The notes under the pieces: generated by a model
Seen by the model: only the letters and a program-made list of their open reading frames with translations
Database searches by the model: none
What the model was told of the DNA's origin: nothing
Part shown: positions 16,691 to 25,065 of the stretch, one piece after another
How positions within the stretch are numbered: position 1 is the stretch's first letter
Layout: every line of letters starts with the position of its first letter
Position numbers and translations under genes: made by a program
Assembly: GCA_934086185.1 (NCBI GenBank)
Contig: CAKOHW010000014.1
Span: forward strand, 1-25,133
DNA from: an uncultured Bacilli bacterium
Lineage (GTDB): Bacteria > Bacillota_I > Bacilli_A > RF39 > UBA660
Length of the DNA stretch: 25,133 nt
Direction of reading: 5' to 3'

Positions 16691-16719
16691 TTGCACAAGA
16701 AAAATAAATATGTTATTAT
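16691..16719 (+). promoter_or_regulatory. Promoter of the tRNA-Met/tRNA-Leu unit
   Basis: TTGCAC (16691-16696), 17-base spacer, then TATTAT (16714-16719) preceded by TGt, an extended -10. Start predicted near 16726, fifteen bases before tRNA-Met. Confidence 0.55.
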
Positions 16720-16740
16720 TAAAGAGCAATGGCGGATTAC

Positions 16741-16817
16741 GGATCTTTAGCTCAGTTGGTTAGAGCATCCGGCTCATAACCGGGCGGTCGTAGGTTCGAG
16801 TCCTACAAGATCCACCA
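16741..16817 (+). tRNA. tRNA-Met (CAT)
   Basis: Acceptor GGATCTT pairs AAGATCC; anticodon stem CCGGC/ACCGG region around loop CTCATAA gives anticodon CAT; T-arm AGGTTCGAGTCCT; encoded CCA. The overall form is that of elongator tRNA-Met. A CAT-anticodon tRNA-Ile (lysidine type) cannot be fully excluded by eye. Confidence 0.9.
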
Positions 16818-16828
16818 TTTTTTTAATT

Positions 16829-16913
16829 GCGGGTATGGCGGAACTGGCAGACGCGCTAGACTTAGGATCTAGTGGATTCTTCCGTGCAGGTTCAAGTCCT
16901 GTTACCCGCACCA
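16829..16913 (+). tRNA. tRNA-Leu (TAG)
   Basis: Acceptor GCGGGTA pairs TACCCGC; anticodon stem CTAGA/TCTAG around loop CTTAGGA (anticodon TAG); long variable arm as expected for leucine tRNAs; T-arm GGTTCAAGTCC; encoded CCA. Co-transcribed with tRNA-Met, 11 bp apart. Confidence 0.95.
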
Positions 16914-16954
16914 TTGGGAAATCTGTTCGGACTATTCGAACTTTGAATATATTT

Positions 16955-16983
16955 TCAGTCATCACAAGATGACTGATTTTTCT
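16955..16983 (+). terminator. Terminator of the tRNA-Met/tRNA-Leu unit
   Basis: Perfect 9-bp stem TCAGTCATC/GATGACTGA with a four-base loop ACAA and a following T-rich run. It lies before the Lgt-like gene, which argues against a start for that gene at 16969. Confidence 0.85.
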
Positions 16984-17076
16984 TTATACAAAAATAATTA
17001 TAGATTATCTTTTATTCTTTCATATTTTAATCTTTATAATATTTTCATTATATGTTATATTAAACTCGGAGGATAT

Positions 17077-17781
17077 ATGAAAATCAATTGTACTTTTTTT
17101 AACTTTTATGGATTATTTATAATTCTATCTATAATTATTGGTATAGTATATTTTGATATTATTTTAATTAAATGGAAAATAAAAAAAATTCACTTATTTA
17201 TAATAAATGCATTACTTTTTATATTTGTAACTATATTTGGATTAGGTTTAACCATTATTGAAAATTATATAGCCGATCATAAATTCATTATAGGTTTTTC
17301 TTCCTACGGAGGACTTTTAGGTATGATAACTGCTATATATTTATTTTCAAAGATTTTAAAATATAATAAAAAACATTTATATAAAATACTTTTTATTACC
17401 GCACCTTTAATGTATTCAATTTCAAAAATTGGATGTTTATTAACCGGATGTTGTTATGGAATAAAATATAATGGAATTGGAAATATTATTTATATTTCAT
17501 CTAATGGTGCACCATTAAATACCCCACTATTTCCCATTCAACTTATTGAAAGCATATTATTTATGTTGATATTTATATACTTAAATATTTTATATAAAAA
17601 AAATAAAAATATAATACCTATTTCATTATTATTATGTGGATTTTCAAAATTTTGTTTAGAATTTTTAAGAAACTCTTGGAAACCATTAATAAGTTTTACA
17701 CAAATAATAAGTATTATTTTTATAATTATAGGTTTTATCTTATTAGAAAGGAATAAGAAAAAATATGAAAGAAAACATTAA
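17077..17781 (+). CDS. Lgt-family (prolipoprotein diacylglyceryl transferase-like) membrane protein
   Basis: A 234-residue polytopic membrane protein with about seven hydrophobic segments. It has the Lgt outline: SSYGGLLG (75-82), K117-IGCLLTGCCYG (117-128) in place of the usual R-x-GNFxNxE signature, FPIQLIES (152-159) and LEFLR near 195. It belongs to the variant group with IGC..GCCYG rather than the canonical lipoprotein enzyme, so lipid-group transfer is plausible but the acceptor is unknown. ATG at 17077 is chosen because CGGAGG lies six bases before it; an in-frame upstream ATG at 16969 falls in the tRNA terminator stem. It overlaps the next gene by 17 bases. Confidence 0.75.
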   Translation: MKINCTFFNFYGLFIILSIIIGIVYFDIILIKWKIKKIHLFIINALLFIFVTIFGLGLTIIENYIADHKFIIGFSSYGGLLGMITAIYLFSKILKYNKKHLYKILFITAPLMYSISKIGCLLTGCCYGIKYNGIGNIIYISSNGAPLNTPLFPIQLIESILFMLIFIYLNILYKKNKNIIPISLLLCGFSKFCLEFLRNSWKPLISFTQIISIIFIIIGFILLERNKKKYERKH

Positions 17782-18274
17782 AATAATTAAAATAGAAGGA
17801 AATATAGTTTATTTACAATTTTCAAATAAAAAAATAAGAAAATATTTGAAAGATAATTTTTTAAATGAACCTATTATAGGTCAAGAAGTAGAAATTTTAA
17901 AAAATGGTTTAATAATCAATTCTACTAAAAAAACAAATTATAAAAAGAAAAATAAAATATTACAAATTTTGCCTGCCATCATAGTACTTTTAATCTTTTT
18001 AGTTTTATATTATACAATACTTAATAAAGATGGAAATAATATAAATATTAAAATAGATACTATAATATATGTATATTCTATAACAATATTAATATTAGCA
18101 ATATTATATACTTTCTTTATTCACAATGAAATACTAGGAACAATATTAGCAACATTAATAGTAATTCCACTTACAATTCTAACTATATATTTAATCATTA
18201 GATTTTTCATCATATTATGGGGATTCGTCGCATGTTTATCATGTTTAGGAGGTTTAAATGGGAACAATAATTGA
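17765..18274 (+). CDS. Small membrane protein with shared N-terminal domain (copy 1)
   Basis: 169 residues, not a family I recognise. Residues 1-55 are a compact, strand-rich cytoplasmic-looking domain with I-R-K-Y-L-K-D-N-F at 23-31; residues 65-155 hold about three membrane segments; the tail is short with two Cys (CLSCLGG). The N-terminal domain resembles that of the next gene. The ATG lies inside the end of the Lgt-like gene with AAAGGA before it, so translation is probably coupled. Confidence 0.75.
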   Translation: MKENIKIIKIEGNIVYLQFSNKKIRKYLKDNFLNEPIIGQEVEILKNGLIINSTKKTNYKKKNKILQILPAIIVLLIFLVLYYTILNKDGNNINIKIDTIIYVYSITILILAILYTFFIHNEILGTILATLIVIPLTILTIYLIIRFFIILWGFVACLSCLGGLNGNNN

Positions 18275-18563
18275 AATAAATGACAGTGTTGTAATAGTAA
18301 AATTTGACGACGGTCATATAAGAAAATATTTGAAGGAAAATTTCATTATGGAACCAGAATTAAATAAAAATATTCAATTAAATAATGACGGTACAATTTC
18401 TATTATTGACATAAAAAATAGAAATATTTTCAAATTAATGATTGCACTAGTTGGTAGTATAATATTTTTATTAATAATTATTTTTGGTATATATAATTTT
18501 ATCAGTTGTGCAATCGATACCGGAAATGAAATGTCTTCATGTATATCTACATGTCCAGATTAA
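18258..18563 (+). CDS. Small membrane protein with shared N-terminal domain (copy 2)
   Basis: 101 residues. The N-terminal half (I-x-N-D-S-V-V-I-V-K-F then I-R-K-Y-L-K-E-N-F) aligns with that of the preceding protein, followed by one membrane segment (about 60-82) and a Cys-containing tail (four Cys: SCAID, SSCISTC). AGGAGG precedes the ATG and the gene overlaps its neighbour by 17 bases. It is the last gene of the three-gene plus-strand unit, before a terminator. Function unknown; the tail could form a metal- or disulfide-linked knot. Confidence 0.75.
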   Translation: MGTIIEINDSVVIVKFDDGHIRKYLKENFIMEPELNKNIQLNNDGTISIIDIKNRNIFKLMIALVGSIIFLLIIIFGIYNFISCAIDTGNEMSSCISTCPD

Positions 18564-18604
18564 AAAAACAAGTGAACAATTAAATATTTTTATTATGCAC
18601 CCAC

Positions 18605-18638
18605 AAAAAAGCACTTTCATCAAAAAGTGTTTTTTTAC
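18605..18638. terminator. Bidirectional terminator between convergent units
   Basis: AAAAAAGCACTTT pairs with AAAGTGTTTTTTT (one G-U) around loop CATCAA, with T-runs in both directions. It serves the plus-strand Lgt-like unit and the minus-strand RSH/149-residue unit. Confidence 0.8.
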
Positions 18639-18647
18639 TATAAAAAA

Positions 18648-19097
18648 TTAAAAATTCATCTTTATTTCAGGTTGTTCATCTAAAAATTTATAAGTATCAT
18701 AAAAATCTCTTATTTGTACAAAAATTTGTTTATCACCTTTTGGTTTATATATGTGAGATTGATCTACTTGAACTTCATATTTTTTAGTAAAAGTTTTATC
18801 ATCAACTATCCATTGATTCAAATTTCCATTATCATCAACAATTGCATTTCCTTCACTATCTGCCTTAGTTAAAATCCAATCAACCTCATCAGTTTCTTTA
18901 TCTTTACCAACTACTCCAACTTTTTCTTGTATTGCATTTCCATTACTATCTGTACTAAAAGTAATTACATTTTCACCTACTTCACCACGTTTTGCTATTA
19001 CTCTAGCAAACTTTTCAGCATATCTAGGTTGCATATCACCATTTAATAATCCATCACGTACATATTTCATAACATCAACTTTAATATAATTTTCCAT
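18648..19097 (-). CDS. Hypothetical protein downstream of the RSH gene
   Basis: 149 residues, soluble, acidic and Asp/Asn/Lys-rich. The pattern ARVIAKRGEVGENVIT, DWILTKA and NQWIVDDKTFTKKYE resembles small proteins that describe a repeated 'value / expected value' layout (PGDYG-like), but I am not sure of the family. The C-terminus (IYKPKGDKQIFVQI) looks like a beta hairpin. AGGTGAG precedes the ATG, and the gene starts eight bases after the RSH stop, so the two are co-transcribed. No function is assigned. Confidence 0.65.
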   Translation of the reverse strand: MENYIKVDVMKYVRDGLLNGDMQPRYAEKFARVIAKRGEVGENVITFSTDSNGNAIQEKVGVVGKDKETDEVDWILTKADSEGNAIVDDNGNLNQWIVDDKTFTKKYEVQVDQSHIYKPKGDKQIFVQIRDFYDTYKFLDEQPEIKMNF

Positions 19098-19105
19098 ACA
19101 CTCAC

Positions 19106-20551
19106 CTACTTATTATCTTTATTATTTTTAAAATATTCTCTTATTTTCTTTTTAGCCATTGTAGTAGCAACTATATTAGTCCATTTTTTATCTGGTTTAC
19201 AAGTTTCTTTAGTAATAATTATTATTCTATCTTTATTTTTTAATTTATAACTTAGTGGTACTTCATCTCCATTAACGAAACATTTAAAAATATGGTTACC
19301 TATCTTAGTATGTATTTTATAAGCAAAATCAATCGGAGTTGATTTAATAGGCAATTCAATAATATCCCCATTAGCAGTATATACATAAATATTATTTGAA
19401 AATATTTCATTTTTTATTTTTTCAATAAATGCTTTATCATTCTTTATAGCACCATCTAAATTAGTAATTGTTGAAATAAATTGATAGCTATTATGCAATT
19501 CTTCCTGCATTTTCTTACTACCCTTTTGTTTATAAGTATTCCAATAACTAGCTATACCATACGTATTAATATTATCCATTTCTTTTGTTTTAATTTGTAT
19601 TTGAATTAATTTTTCATCTGGTCCAAATACAGTAGTATGAAGTGATCTATATTTATTAGTCTTAGGTTTTGCTATATAATCTTTAAATTTATAATTCATT
19701 GGTGAAAATAACTTATGTATTAAACCCAAAGTAATATAACATTCATCTTCAGTATTAACAATTACTTTTAAATTTACTAAATCATGTATCTCACTAATTT
19801 TATAACCACTCTTTATTTTTTTATAAATATTATAAATATTAATTACTCTAGTTCTCATATCAAATTTAATATTTCTATCGTTCAATACTTCACTAACTTT
19901 TCTTTCAGTTTCATCAATACATTTAATATATTCTTTTCTGATTTTATCACTTTTATTAACTAATTCTTCATATATTTCCGGCTTCAAATAAGATAAACAT
20001 ATATCTTCTAATTCACATTTCAATCTAAAAGCACCTATAAAATACGCAAGTGGAACATATATAGATAGTGTTTCTATAGCACTTCTTTGTTGTTTATTTA
20101 CTGCTTTAAAAGATAAAGTTCTCATATTATGTAATCTATCACATAATTTAATAATTATTATTCTAACATCTTCATTTAATGATGTTATTATTCTTCTAAT
20201 ATTAGCATCTCTTGCTTCGTTTAATGAAGAAAAATGTATATTATTTATCTTAGTAACTCCTAATACAAGATTTGCAACTTCATTACCAAACTTTTCTTTT
20301 ATAGAATCTAAATCATACTTAGTATCTTCAACAACATCATGTAACATACCTGCAACTAAAGTAGCACCATCAGCATGAAATCTAGCAAGATTAATAGTTA
20401 CATTCACAGGATGTATTATATAAGGTTCTCCACTTTCACGAAATTGATTTTTATGAGCATTTTCAGCAAATTGATATGCCTCCATTACTCTATCAAGTTC
20501 ATCTGGATTATATGATTTTATCAAATCTTTTAATATATCTAAATCTTGCAT
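19106..20551 (-). CDS. Short RSH-family (p)ppGpp enzyme: intact hydrolase site, altered synthetase site
   Basis: 481 residues: HD hydrolase domain (about 1-180), RelA/SpoT synthetase domain (about 230-345) and TGS domain (about 388-448). It then ends, lacking the helical, zinc-finger and ACT domains of a full ~730-residue Rel. Hydrolase residues are complete: H47, H71-D72, E75-D76, D138 and N142 (CDRLHN). The synthetase domain keeps D257 and the PKTNKYRSLHTT motif, but the glutamate of the E-x-Q-I-R-T motif is Q317 (read directly from the codon CAA), and nearby EMH..AEYG..AHW is EMD..NTYG..SYW. It is therefore probably mainly a ppGpp hydrolase. AGGAGG precedes the ATG. The 149-residue gene follows it. 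Confidence 0.88.
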   Translation of the reverse strand: MQDLDILKDLIKSYNPDELDRVMEAYQFAENAHKNQFRESGEPYIIHPVNVTINLARFHADGATLVAGMLHDVVEDTKYDLDSIKEKFGNEVANLVLGVTKINNIHFSSLNEARDANIRRIITSLNEDVRIIIIKLCDRLHNMRTLSFKAVNKQQRSAIETLSIYVPLAYFIGAFRLKCELEDICLSYLKPEIYEELVNKSDKIRKEYIKCIDETERKVSEVLNDRNIKFDMRTRVINIYNIYKKIKSGYKISEIHDLVNLKVIVNTEDECYITLGLIHKLFSPMNYKFKDYIAKPKTNKYRSLHTTVFGPDEKLIQIQIKTKEMDNINTYGIASYWNTYKQKGSKKMQEELHNSYQFISTITNLDGAIKNDKAFIEKIKNEIFSNNIYVYTANGDIIELPIKSTPIDFAYKIHTKIGNHIFKCFVNGDEVPLSYKLKNKDRIIIITKETCKPDKKWTNIVATTMAKKKIREYFKNNKDNK

Positions 20552-20612
20552 AGTACCTCCTATTTTAATATAAACAATTTTAACACAATAAATAAAAAAA
20601 GAAAATTTATTT

Positions 20613-20960
20613 TTAAATATTTTTATGTGTTTTTAGTAATTTTAATTCTATTCCAACTACTCCATATTTTTCCTGATCTAGATTAGAATAAAATTCTTCC
20701 ATATCTTTATATGAAATTAAATCACCTTCATCATAACCAAATTTATTATTATCTAAATTATTATATAATTCTAAGAAGTTCTTAAATATATGTAATTTAA
20801 GAACTTCACAATATATTTTTCTACTATCTAATCTATTTTCAAATTCAATTATATCTCCTACTTTAATCTTTCTTCTTTTTTCATCATACAATCTTAATTC
20901 AATTGTTTTAGTTTTATTTTCTATCTTTCTAAACCATTCATCATCTAAATGTATAATCAT
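20613..20960 (-). CDS. ASCH-domain protein
   Basis: 115 residues with the ASCH pattern: KTIELRLYDEKRRKIKVGDII near the N-terminus (K-x-x-E-x-R and VGD-x-I), then a strand-rich core. ASCH domains adopt a PUA-like fold and are linked to RNA binding, and some members are hydrolases; the substrate here is unknown. GGAGG lies six bases before the ATG. It follows the amidase gene by 59 bp on the same strand and could share its transcript, with no terminator seen between them. Confidence 0.85.
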   Translation of the reverse strand: MIIHLDDEWFRKIENKTKTIELRLYDEKRRKIKVGDIIEFENRLDSRKIYCEVLKLHIFKNFLELYNNLDNNKFGYDEGDLISYKDMEEFYSNLDQEKYGVVGIELKLLKTHKNI

Positions 20961-21019
20961 AACTTCACCTCCACAAATATTTAATTATTATACTATTATT
21001 TAAATTAATTACAATATAA

Positions 21020-22285
21020 TTATTTATTATAACCTAATATTTTTATAATTCTCTTATTAGTATAAACATAACCCAAAAATGGATAATTTTCTAAACTAGC
21101 AGTATTTGAATTAACTAACAAATCTATAACATTACCATCTTTATCTTTTATTACTTTACTAATTAGTACAGCATGAGAATAATCTATATAACCTACATGC
21201 CCTACATCGCCTTCACTAGCATAAAATAAATTTATATCTTTATCAGCACATATTCCAGTTCCTTTATTATTTACTATATATTCATAAAAATTTTGAGTCC
21301 CAGTCCATGATGTACTTCTACCAATTTTCTCGTTTTTTTCATTAATTTCTGAACCGTAATGTTTCCATTCATAATCTCCACTAGTATCCATAGGAATACC
21401 ACCAGCATGTATACTTTGAGATACTAAATTTTGACAATTCCCACCAAACTCATCATACGCTGTATATTCTGGATTTCTCTTAGTAGTATACTGATAAGAA
21501 TACTTTACGGCATCACTTCTATTATAATTTCCATCACATTTAATATTAGTAATATATTTTTTATTCTTTGCTTCTTCAAATAGTTTTTTATTCTTACTAA
21601 CTTCATTCTTAATATTTTCCATATATTTATTATATAAATTATCAACACTACTCTTATTAACTACATCTAATTCATTAGTAAACATAACATAATTACCTTG
21701 TATAACTCTTAAAGATTTAATTTTATATTTGTTATTTACTTTTTCTAACTTAATAGTATTTTTAACATCAATTAACTTACTATCTACATTTAAATAATTA
21801 AATCTTATAACACCATTTTCTAAAAAGATTACTTCTACTTCATTATCTAATTTATTTACTTTTATTATATCAACATCATACTTAGCCTTACTTAGTTTCA
21901 TATCATTCATTTGTAATTTATGATGATTAATTAATAAATCTAATGCTTTTTGTGTTAAATATGCTTCATCACTACTACTATCTACAAATAAATTAGTAAC
22001 ATCCTCACTCTTTAAATTTATCATTGATTTATAATATAAATCTAAATATTTTATAATCACATCTTTTATACTACTATCTATATCTACGTTACTACTATTA
22101 TCATAATTATCTAAATATGATTTTTTATTTAATAATTGTTCTATATTATTAGTTTTATTTGAAGATATATTATTAGTATTTTTATTATTATTTATTACAA
22201 ACATAATTATTACTATAAAAATTATAATTAATAATACTTTAAATTTCTTTTTTAATTTTAATTTTTTCTTTTTACGTCTTTTCAT
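21020..22285 (-). CDS. Membrane-anchored Amidase_6-domain protein
   Basis: 421 residues: a basic N-terminus (MKRRKKKKLK), a hydrophobic anchor at 16-31, an Asn-rich linker, a middle domain (about 70-215) and a C-terminal cysteine amidase domain (about 250-421). The family motif YNRSDAVKYS and the catalytic region GGNC284-QNLVSQ are followed by HAGGIPM and the histidine in YSH371-AVLIS, giving a plausible Cys-His pair. It is likely a cell-surface hydrolase acting on peptidoglycan or peptides; the exact bond is not known for this family. GGAGG precedes the ATG and an extended -10 box lies at 22304-22312. Confidence 0.85.
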   Translation of the reverse strand: MKRRKKKKLKLKKKFKVLLIIIFIVIIMFVINNNKNTNNISSNKTNNIEQLLNKKSYLDNYDNSSNVDIDSSIKDVIIKYLDLYYKSMINLKSEDVTNLFVDSSSDEAYLTQKALDLLINHHKLQMNDMKLSKAKYDVDIIKVNKLDNEVEVIFLENGVIRFNYLNVDSKLIDVKNTIKLEKVNNKYKIKSLRVIQGNYVMFTNELDVVNKSSVDNLYNKYMENIKNEVSKNKKLFEEAKNKKYITNIKCDGNYNRSDAVKYSYQYTTKRNPEYTAYDEFGGNCQNLVSQSIHAGGIPMDTSGDYEWKHYGSEINEKNEKIGRSTSWTGTQNFYEYIVNNKGTGICADKDINLFYASEGDVGHVGYIDYSHAVLISKVIKDKDGNVIDLLVNSNTASLENYPFLGYVYTNKRIIKILGYNK

Positions 22286-22303
22286 ATATCCTCCATATTT
22301 TAT

Positions 22304-22312
22304 ATTATAACA
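22304..22312 (-). promoter_or_regulatory. Extended -10 promoter of the amidase gene
   Basis: Minus-strand TGtTATAAT just upstream of the GGAGG site; a very short leader is predicted. No good -35 box is seen. Confidence 0.45.
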
Positions 22313-22370
22313 CGTTCATTATTAAATAGTATATTTAAGTAAATAGAAATGTAATTATTATAATTAATTA

Positions 22371-22399
22371 AAAAAATAATATTAACAACTAATATTATT
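22371..22399 (-). terminator. Intrinsic terminator of mgtA
   Basis: AATAATATTA (22375-22384) pairs with TAATATTATT (22390-22399) around loop ACAAC, followed on the minus strand by a T-run, 16 bp after the mgtA stop. Confidence 0.6.
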
Positions 22400-22414
22400 C
22401 TATTTATTTAATAT

Positions 22415-25030
22415 TTATAGCCATTCATCATATCTTTTAATATATATTTTCTTTATTACAGTAACTATTAAGAAATATAATATAATTAACAAAAACAAAT
22501 ATAAATAATAAATTAAAGGTAATATTTCAAAATGAAAAGTACTAACATTATGTAAAATTAAAGGACTAACTATAGTTAAACAAATTGAAAGTATAGTTAA
22601 TACATTTAATGTAAAACTAGCATTACTTTCTATAAAAGGCTTTTTACTAGTACGTACATTAAATATTATCATTAATTCTGTTATTAAACATGTAACAAAC
22701 CAAGCAGTTTGAAAATAAGCTTGTTTATCTATACTATTAAATCCAAGTAAATACCAAAATATAACAAATGATATAACATCTATAATTGAACTAGTAATAC
22801 CCATAACTTTCATAAATCTACTAATACCCTTAGTATCCCACTTTTTAGGACTTTTTAAAAATTCACTATCTACATTATCATATGGAATACCAATCTGAGA
22901 AAAATCATATATAAAATCTTGTATCAACATTTGAATAGGTAAAAGTGGTAAAAATGGTAAAAATATACTAGCAATCATAATACTAAATACATCTCCAAAA
23001 TCAGCACTCAAAGCCATCTTCATATACTTTATAATATTACCATAAACTTTTCTACCTTCTACTACGCCATCATATAAAACATTTAAACTTTGTTTTAAAA
23101 CTATTATATCGCTAGCCTCTTTAGCAATAGAAGTTGCTGTATTAACAGATATTCCAACATCACTACTATTTAATGATGGAGCATCATTTACACCATCTCC
23201 CATATACCCTACAACATGACCTTTCTTTTTAAATAAAGTTACTATTCTCTCTTTTTGTAATGGATTCATTCTAGCATATATATCTATCTTATCCATAACA
23301 CTCATAATTTCTTCATCACTCATACTATCAATATCTGAACCCAATAATATATCATTACCATTTAAACCTACTAAATTACAAATATTCTTAGTAGCATAAG
23401 GATTATCACCCGTTAATATTTTAGTACTTATTCCAATATCTCTTAATTTTTTCAAAGTATTTTTAACATCTTTTTTAACCGGATCTAAAAATCCAACAAA
23501 CCCAATAAAAGTCATATCTTTTTCATAAGAAACATCTTTAGTATTATCTTTATCTATTTTTTCACTAAGAGCAATAACTTGCATACCACTACTTGCTAAC
23601 TCTTTTGCTCTAAATTTTATAGTTTCTTTATTTTTATTATTAATTAGTTCTTTATTTCCATTTATTAATATATATTTACAACAATTAATTACTTCTTCTA
23701 ACGCTCCCTTAGTAATTATTCTTTTAGATTTATTATTTTTAACAACTACAGTTTCCATCTTTCTATTATAATCAAATGGTATTTCATCTATTTTTTCATA
23801 TAATTCTAAATAATTATTTATATTATGTTTATTACCATACTCCAAAATAGCTTTATCAACCAAATTTTTAATACCAGTACTATAATAACTATTTAAATAC
23901 GCATATTCCAAAATACTATCATTTTCATTTCCTAATGCATCTATATATTTTTGTAATGTAATTTTATTTTCAGTTAATGTACCAGTTTTATCAGTACACA
24001 AAATATCTATAGCTCCTAAATTTTGTATAGATTTAATTTTTTTAACTAATGTTTTTTTATTAGCAAGACTTTTACTACCCTTAGTTAAATTAACATTTAA
24101 TATCATAGGTAACATACTAGGAGTTATTCCTACAGCAACTGATAATGCAAAAAGCAATGCTTCACTAATATTTTTCTTAATTACTCCATCTATAATAATA
24201 ACAACTAAACATACAATAATCATATATCTAATTAATAAATTAGATATATTTTTAATACCCTTATCAAAATTAGTTTCTTCATTCTTTTCTTCTACTTCTT
24301 TTCCTACTAAACCTAAATAAGTATTAAAACCAGTATTAATTACAATGCCTACTCCTCTACCACTAACAACACTAGTTCCCATTAAACAAATGTTATTTAT
24401 ATCAAATATTTCCTTAGTATCATTATAACTTTCTAACTTTTCAACTAAAACACTTTCTCCAGTAAACACTGATTCATTTATAAATAAATCTCTACATTCT
24501 AATATTTTTAAATCAGCAGGAATTATAGTACCAGCATTTAAATTTACAATATCTCCAACTACTACATCTTCTACTTTTACTTCTTTTTCTTTACCATTTC
24601 TTAAAACATTTACAGTTGAATAAATACTATTCTTTAATTTTTTATTAAACTTATAAACTGAATAATCTTGAAAAAATCTAATTAAAGAACTTATAATAGC
24701 AATAAAAACTATAATTAAAGAGCCCAATCTATCTCCTAGAAAGTAATTAATAATCGCTAAAAATAGCAATATTATTATGAATTCATCTTTAAATGATTCT
24801 ATTAAAAAATATAATATATTTTTATTATCTTCTTTAATAACAACATTCTTACCATTACTATCTAATCTTTTCTTTACTTCACTATCTTTAAGACCATCTA
24901 AGTTACTTTTATATTTTTCTAATATACTATCATTAGACATCTTAGACAAAGATATATAATTATTAAATATATTAACATCATTACTTTTTAAATCTTTTTT
25001 TGCTTTTTTTATATCAAATATTCTAATCAT
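22415..25030 (-). CDS. mgtA: Magnesium-translocating P-type ATPase
   Basis: Membrane ATPase that imports Mg2+, using an aspartyl-phosphate intermediate. The 871-residue length is typical of MgtA/MgtB. TGES 190-193 (actuator), D347-K-T-G-T (phosphorylation site), KILTGDN and GDGVNDAPS (nucleotide and hinge) are all present, and the family-specific I-P-x-D-N-V-D-x-EF tail motif follows M6. In M4 the usual PEMLP is P-S305-M-L-P, and in M6 the usual QN(L)xYD is QD-F-I-Y-D. AGAAGG precedes the ATG. A promoter-like extended -10 lies at 25057-25065; only about 100 bp upstream are visible, so a magnesium riboswitch cannot be judged. Confidence 0.92.
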   Translation of the reverse strand: MIRIFDIKKAKKDLKSNDVNIFNNYISLSKMSNDSILEKYKSNLDGLKDSEVKKRLDSNGKNVVIKEDNKNILYFLIESFKDEFIIILLFLAIINYFLGDRLGSLIIVFIAIISSLIRFFQDYSVYKFNKKLKNSIYSTVNVLRNGKEKEVKVEDVVVGDIVNLNAGTIIPADLKILECRDLFINESVFTGESVLVEKLESYNDTKEIFDINNICLMGTSVVSGRGVGIVINTGFNTYLGLVGKEVEEKNEETNFDKGIKNISNLLIRYMIIVCLVVIIIDGVIKKNISEALLFALSVAVGITPSMLPMILNVNLTKGSKSLANKKTLVKKIKSIQNLGAIDILCTDKTGTLTENKITLQKYIDALGNENDSILEYAYLNSYYSTGIKNLVDKAILEYGNKHNINNYLELYEKIDEIPFDYNRKMETVVVKNNKSKRIITKGALEEVINCCKYILINGNKELINNKNKETIKFRAKELASSGMQVIALSEKIDKDNTKDVSYEKDMTFIGFVGFLDPVKKDVKNTLKKLRDIGISTKILTGDNPYATKNICNLVGLNGNDILLGSDIDSMSDEEIMSVMDKIDIYARMNPLQKERIVTLFKKKGHVVGYMGDGVNDAPSLNSSDVGISVNTATSIAKEASDIIVLKQSLNVLYDGVVEGRKVYGNIIKYMKMALSADFGDVFSIMIASIFLPFLPLLPIQMLIQDFIYDFSQIGIPYDNVDSEFLKSPKKWDTKGISRFMKVMGITSSIIDVISFVIFWYLLGFNSIDKQAYFQTAWFVTCLITELMIIFNVRTSKKPFIESNASFTLNVLTILSICLTIVSPLILHNVSTFHFEILPLIYYLYLFLLIILYFLIVTVIKKIYIKRYDEWL

Positions 25031-25056
25031 ACATATACCTTCTTTACACTATATAA

Positions 25057-25065
25057 ATTATATCA
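25057..25065 (-). promoter_or_regulatory. Extended -10 promoter of mgtA
   Basis: Minus-strand TGaTATAAT with no strong -35; predicted start near 25050 gives a leader of about 20 bases, too short to hold an M-box riboswitch if this promoter is the one used. Confidence 0.45.

Noticed and set aside
16542..16965. Open reading frames over the tRNA cluster (plus 16542-16763, minus 16774-16965)
   Set aside because: They overlap three clear tRNAs; the minus-strand translation is the typical spurious product from tRNA antisense (GLEPTT-like).
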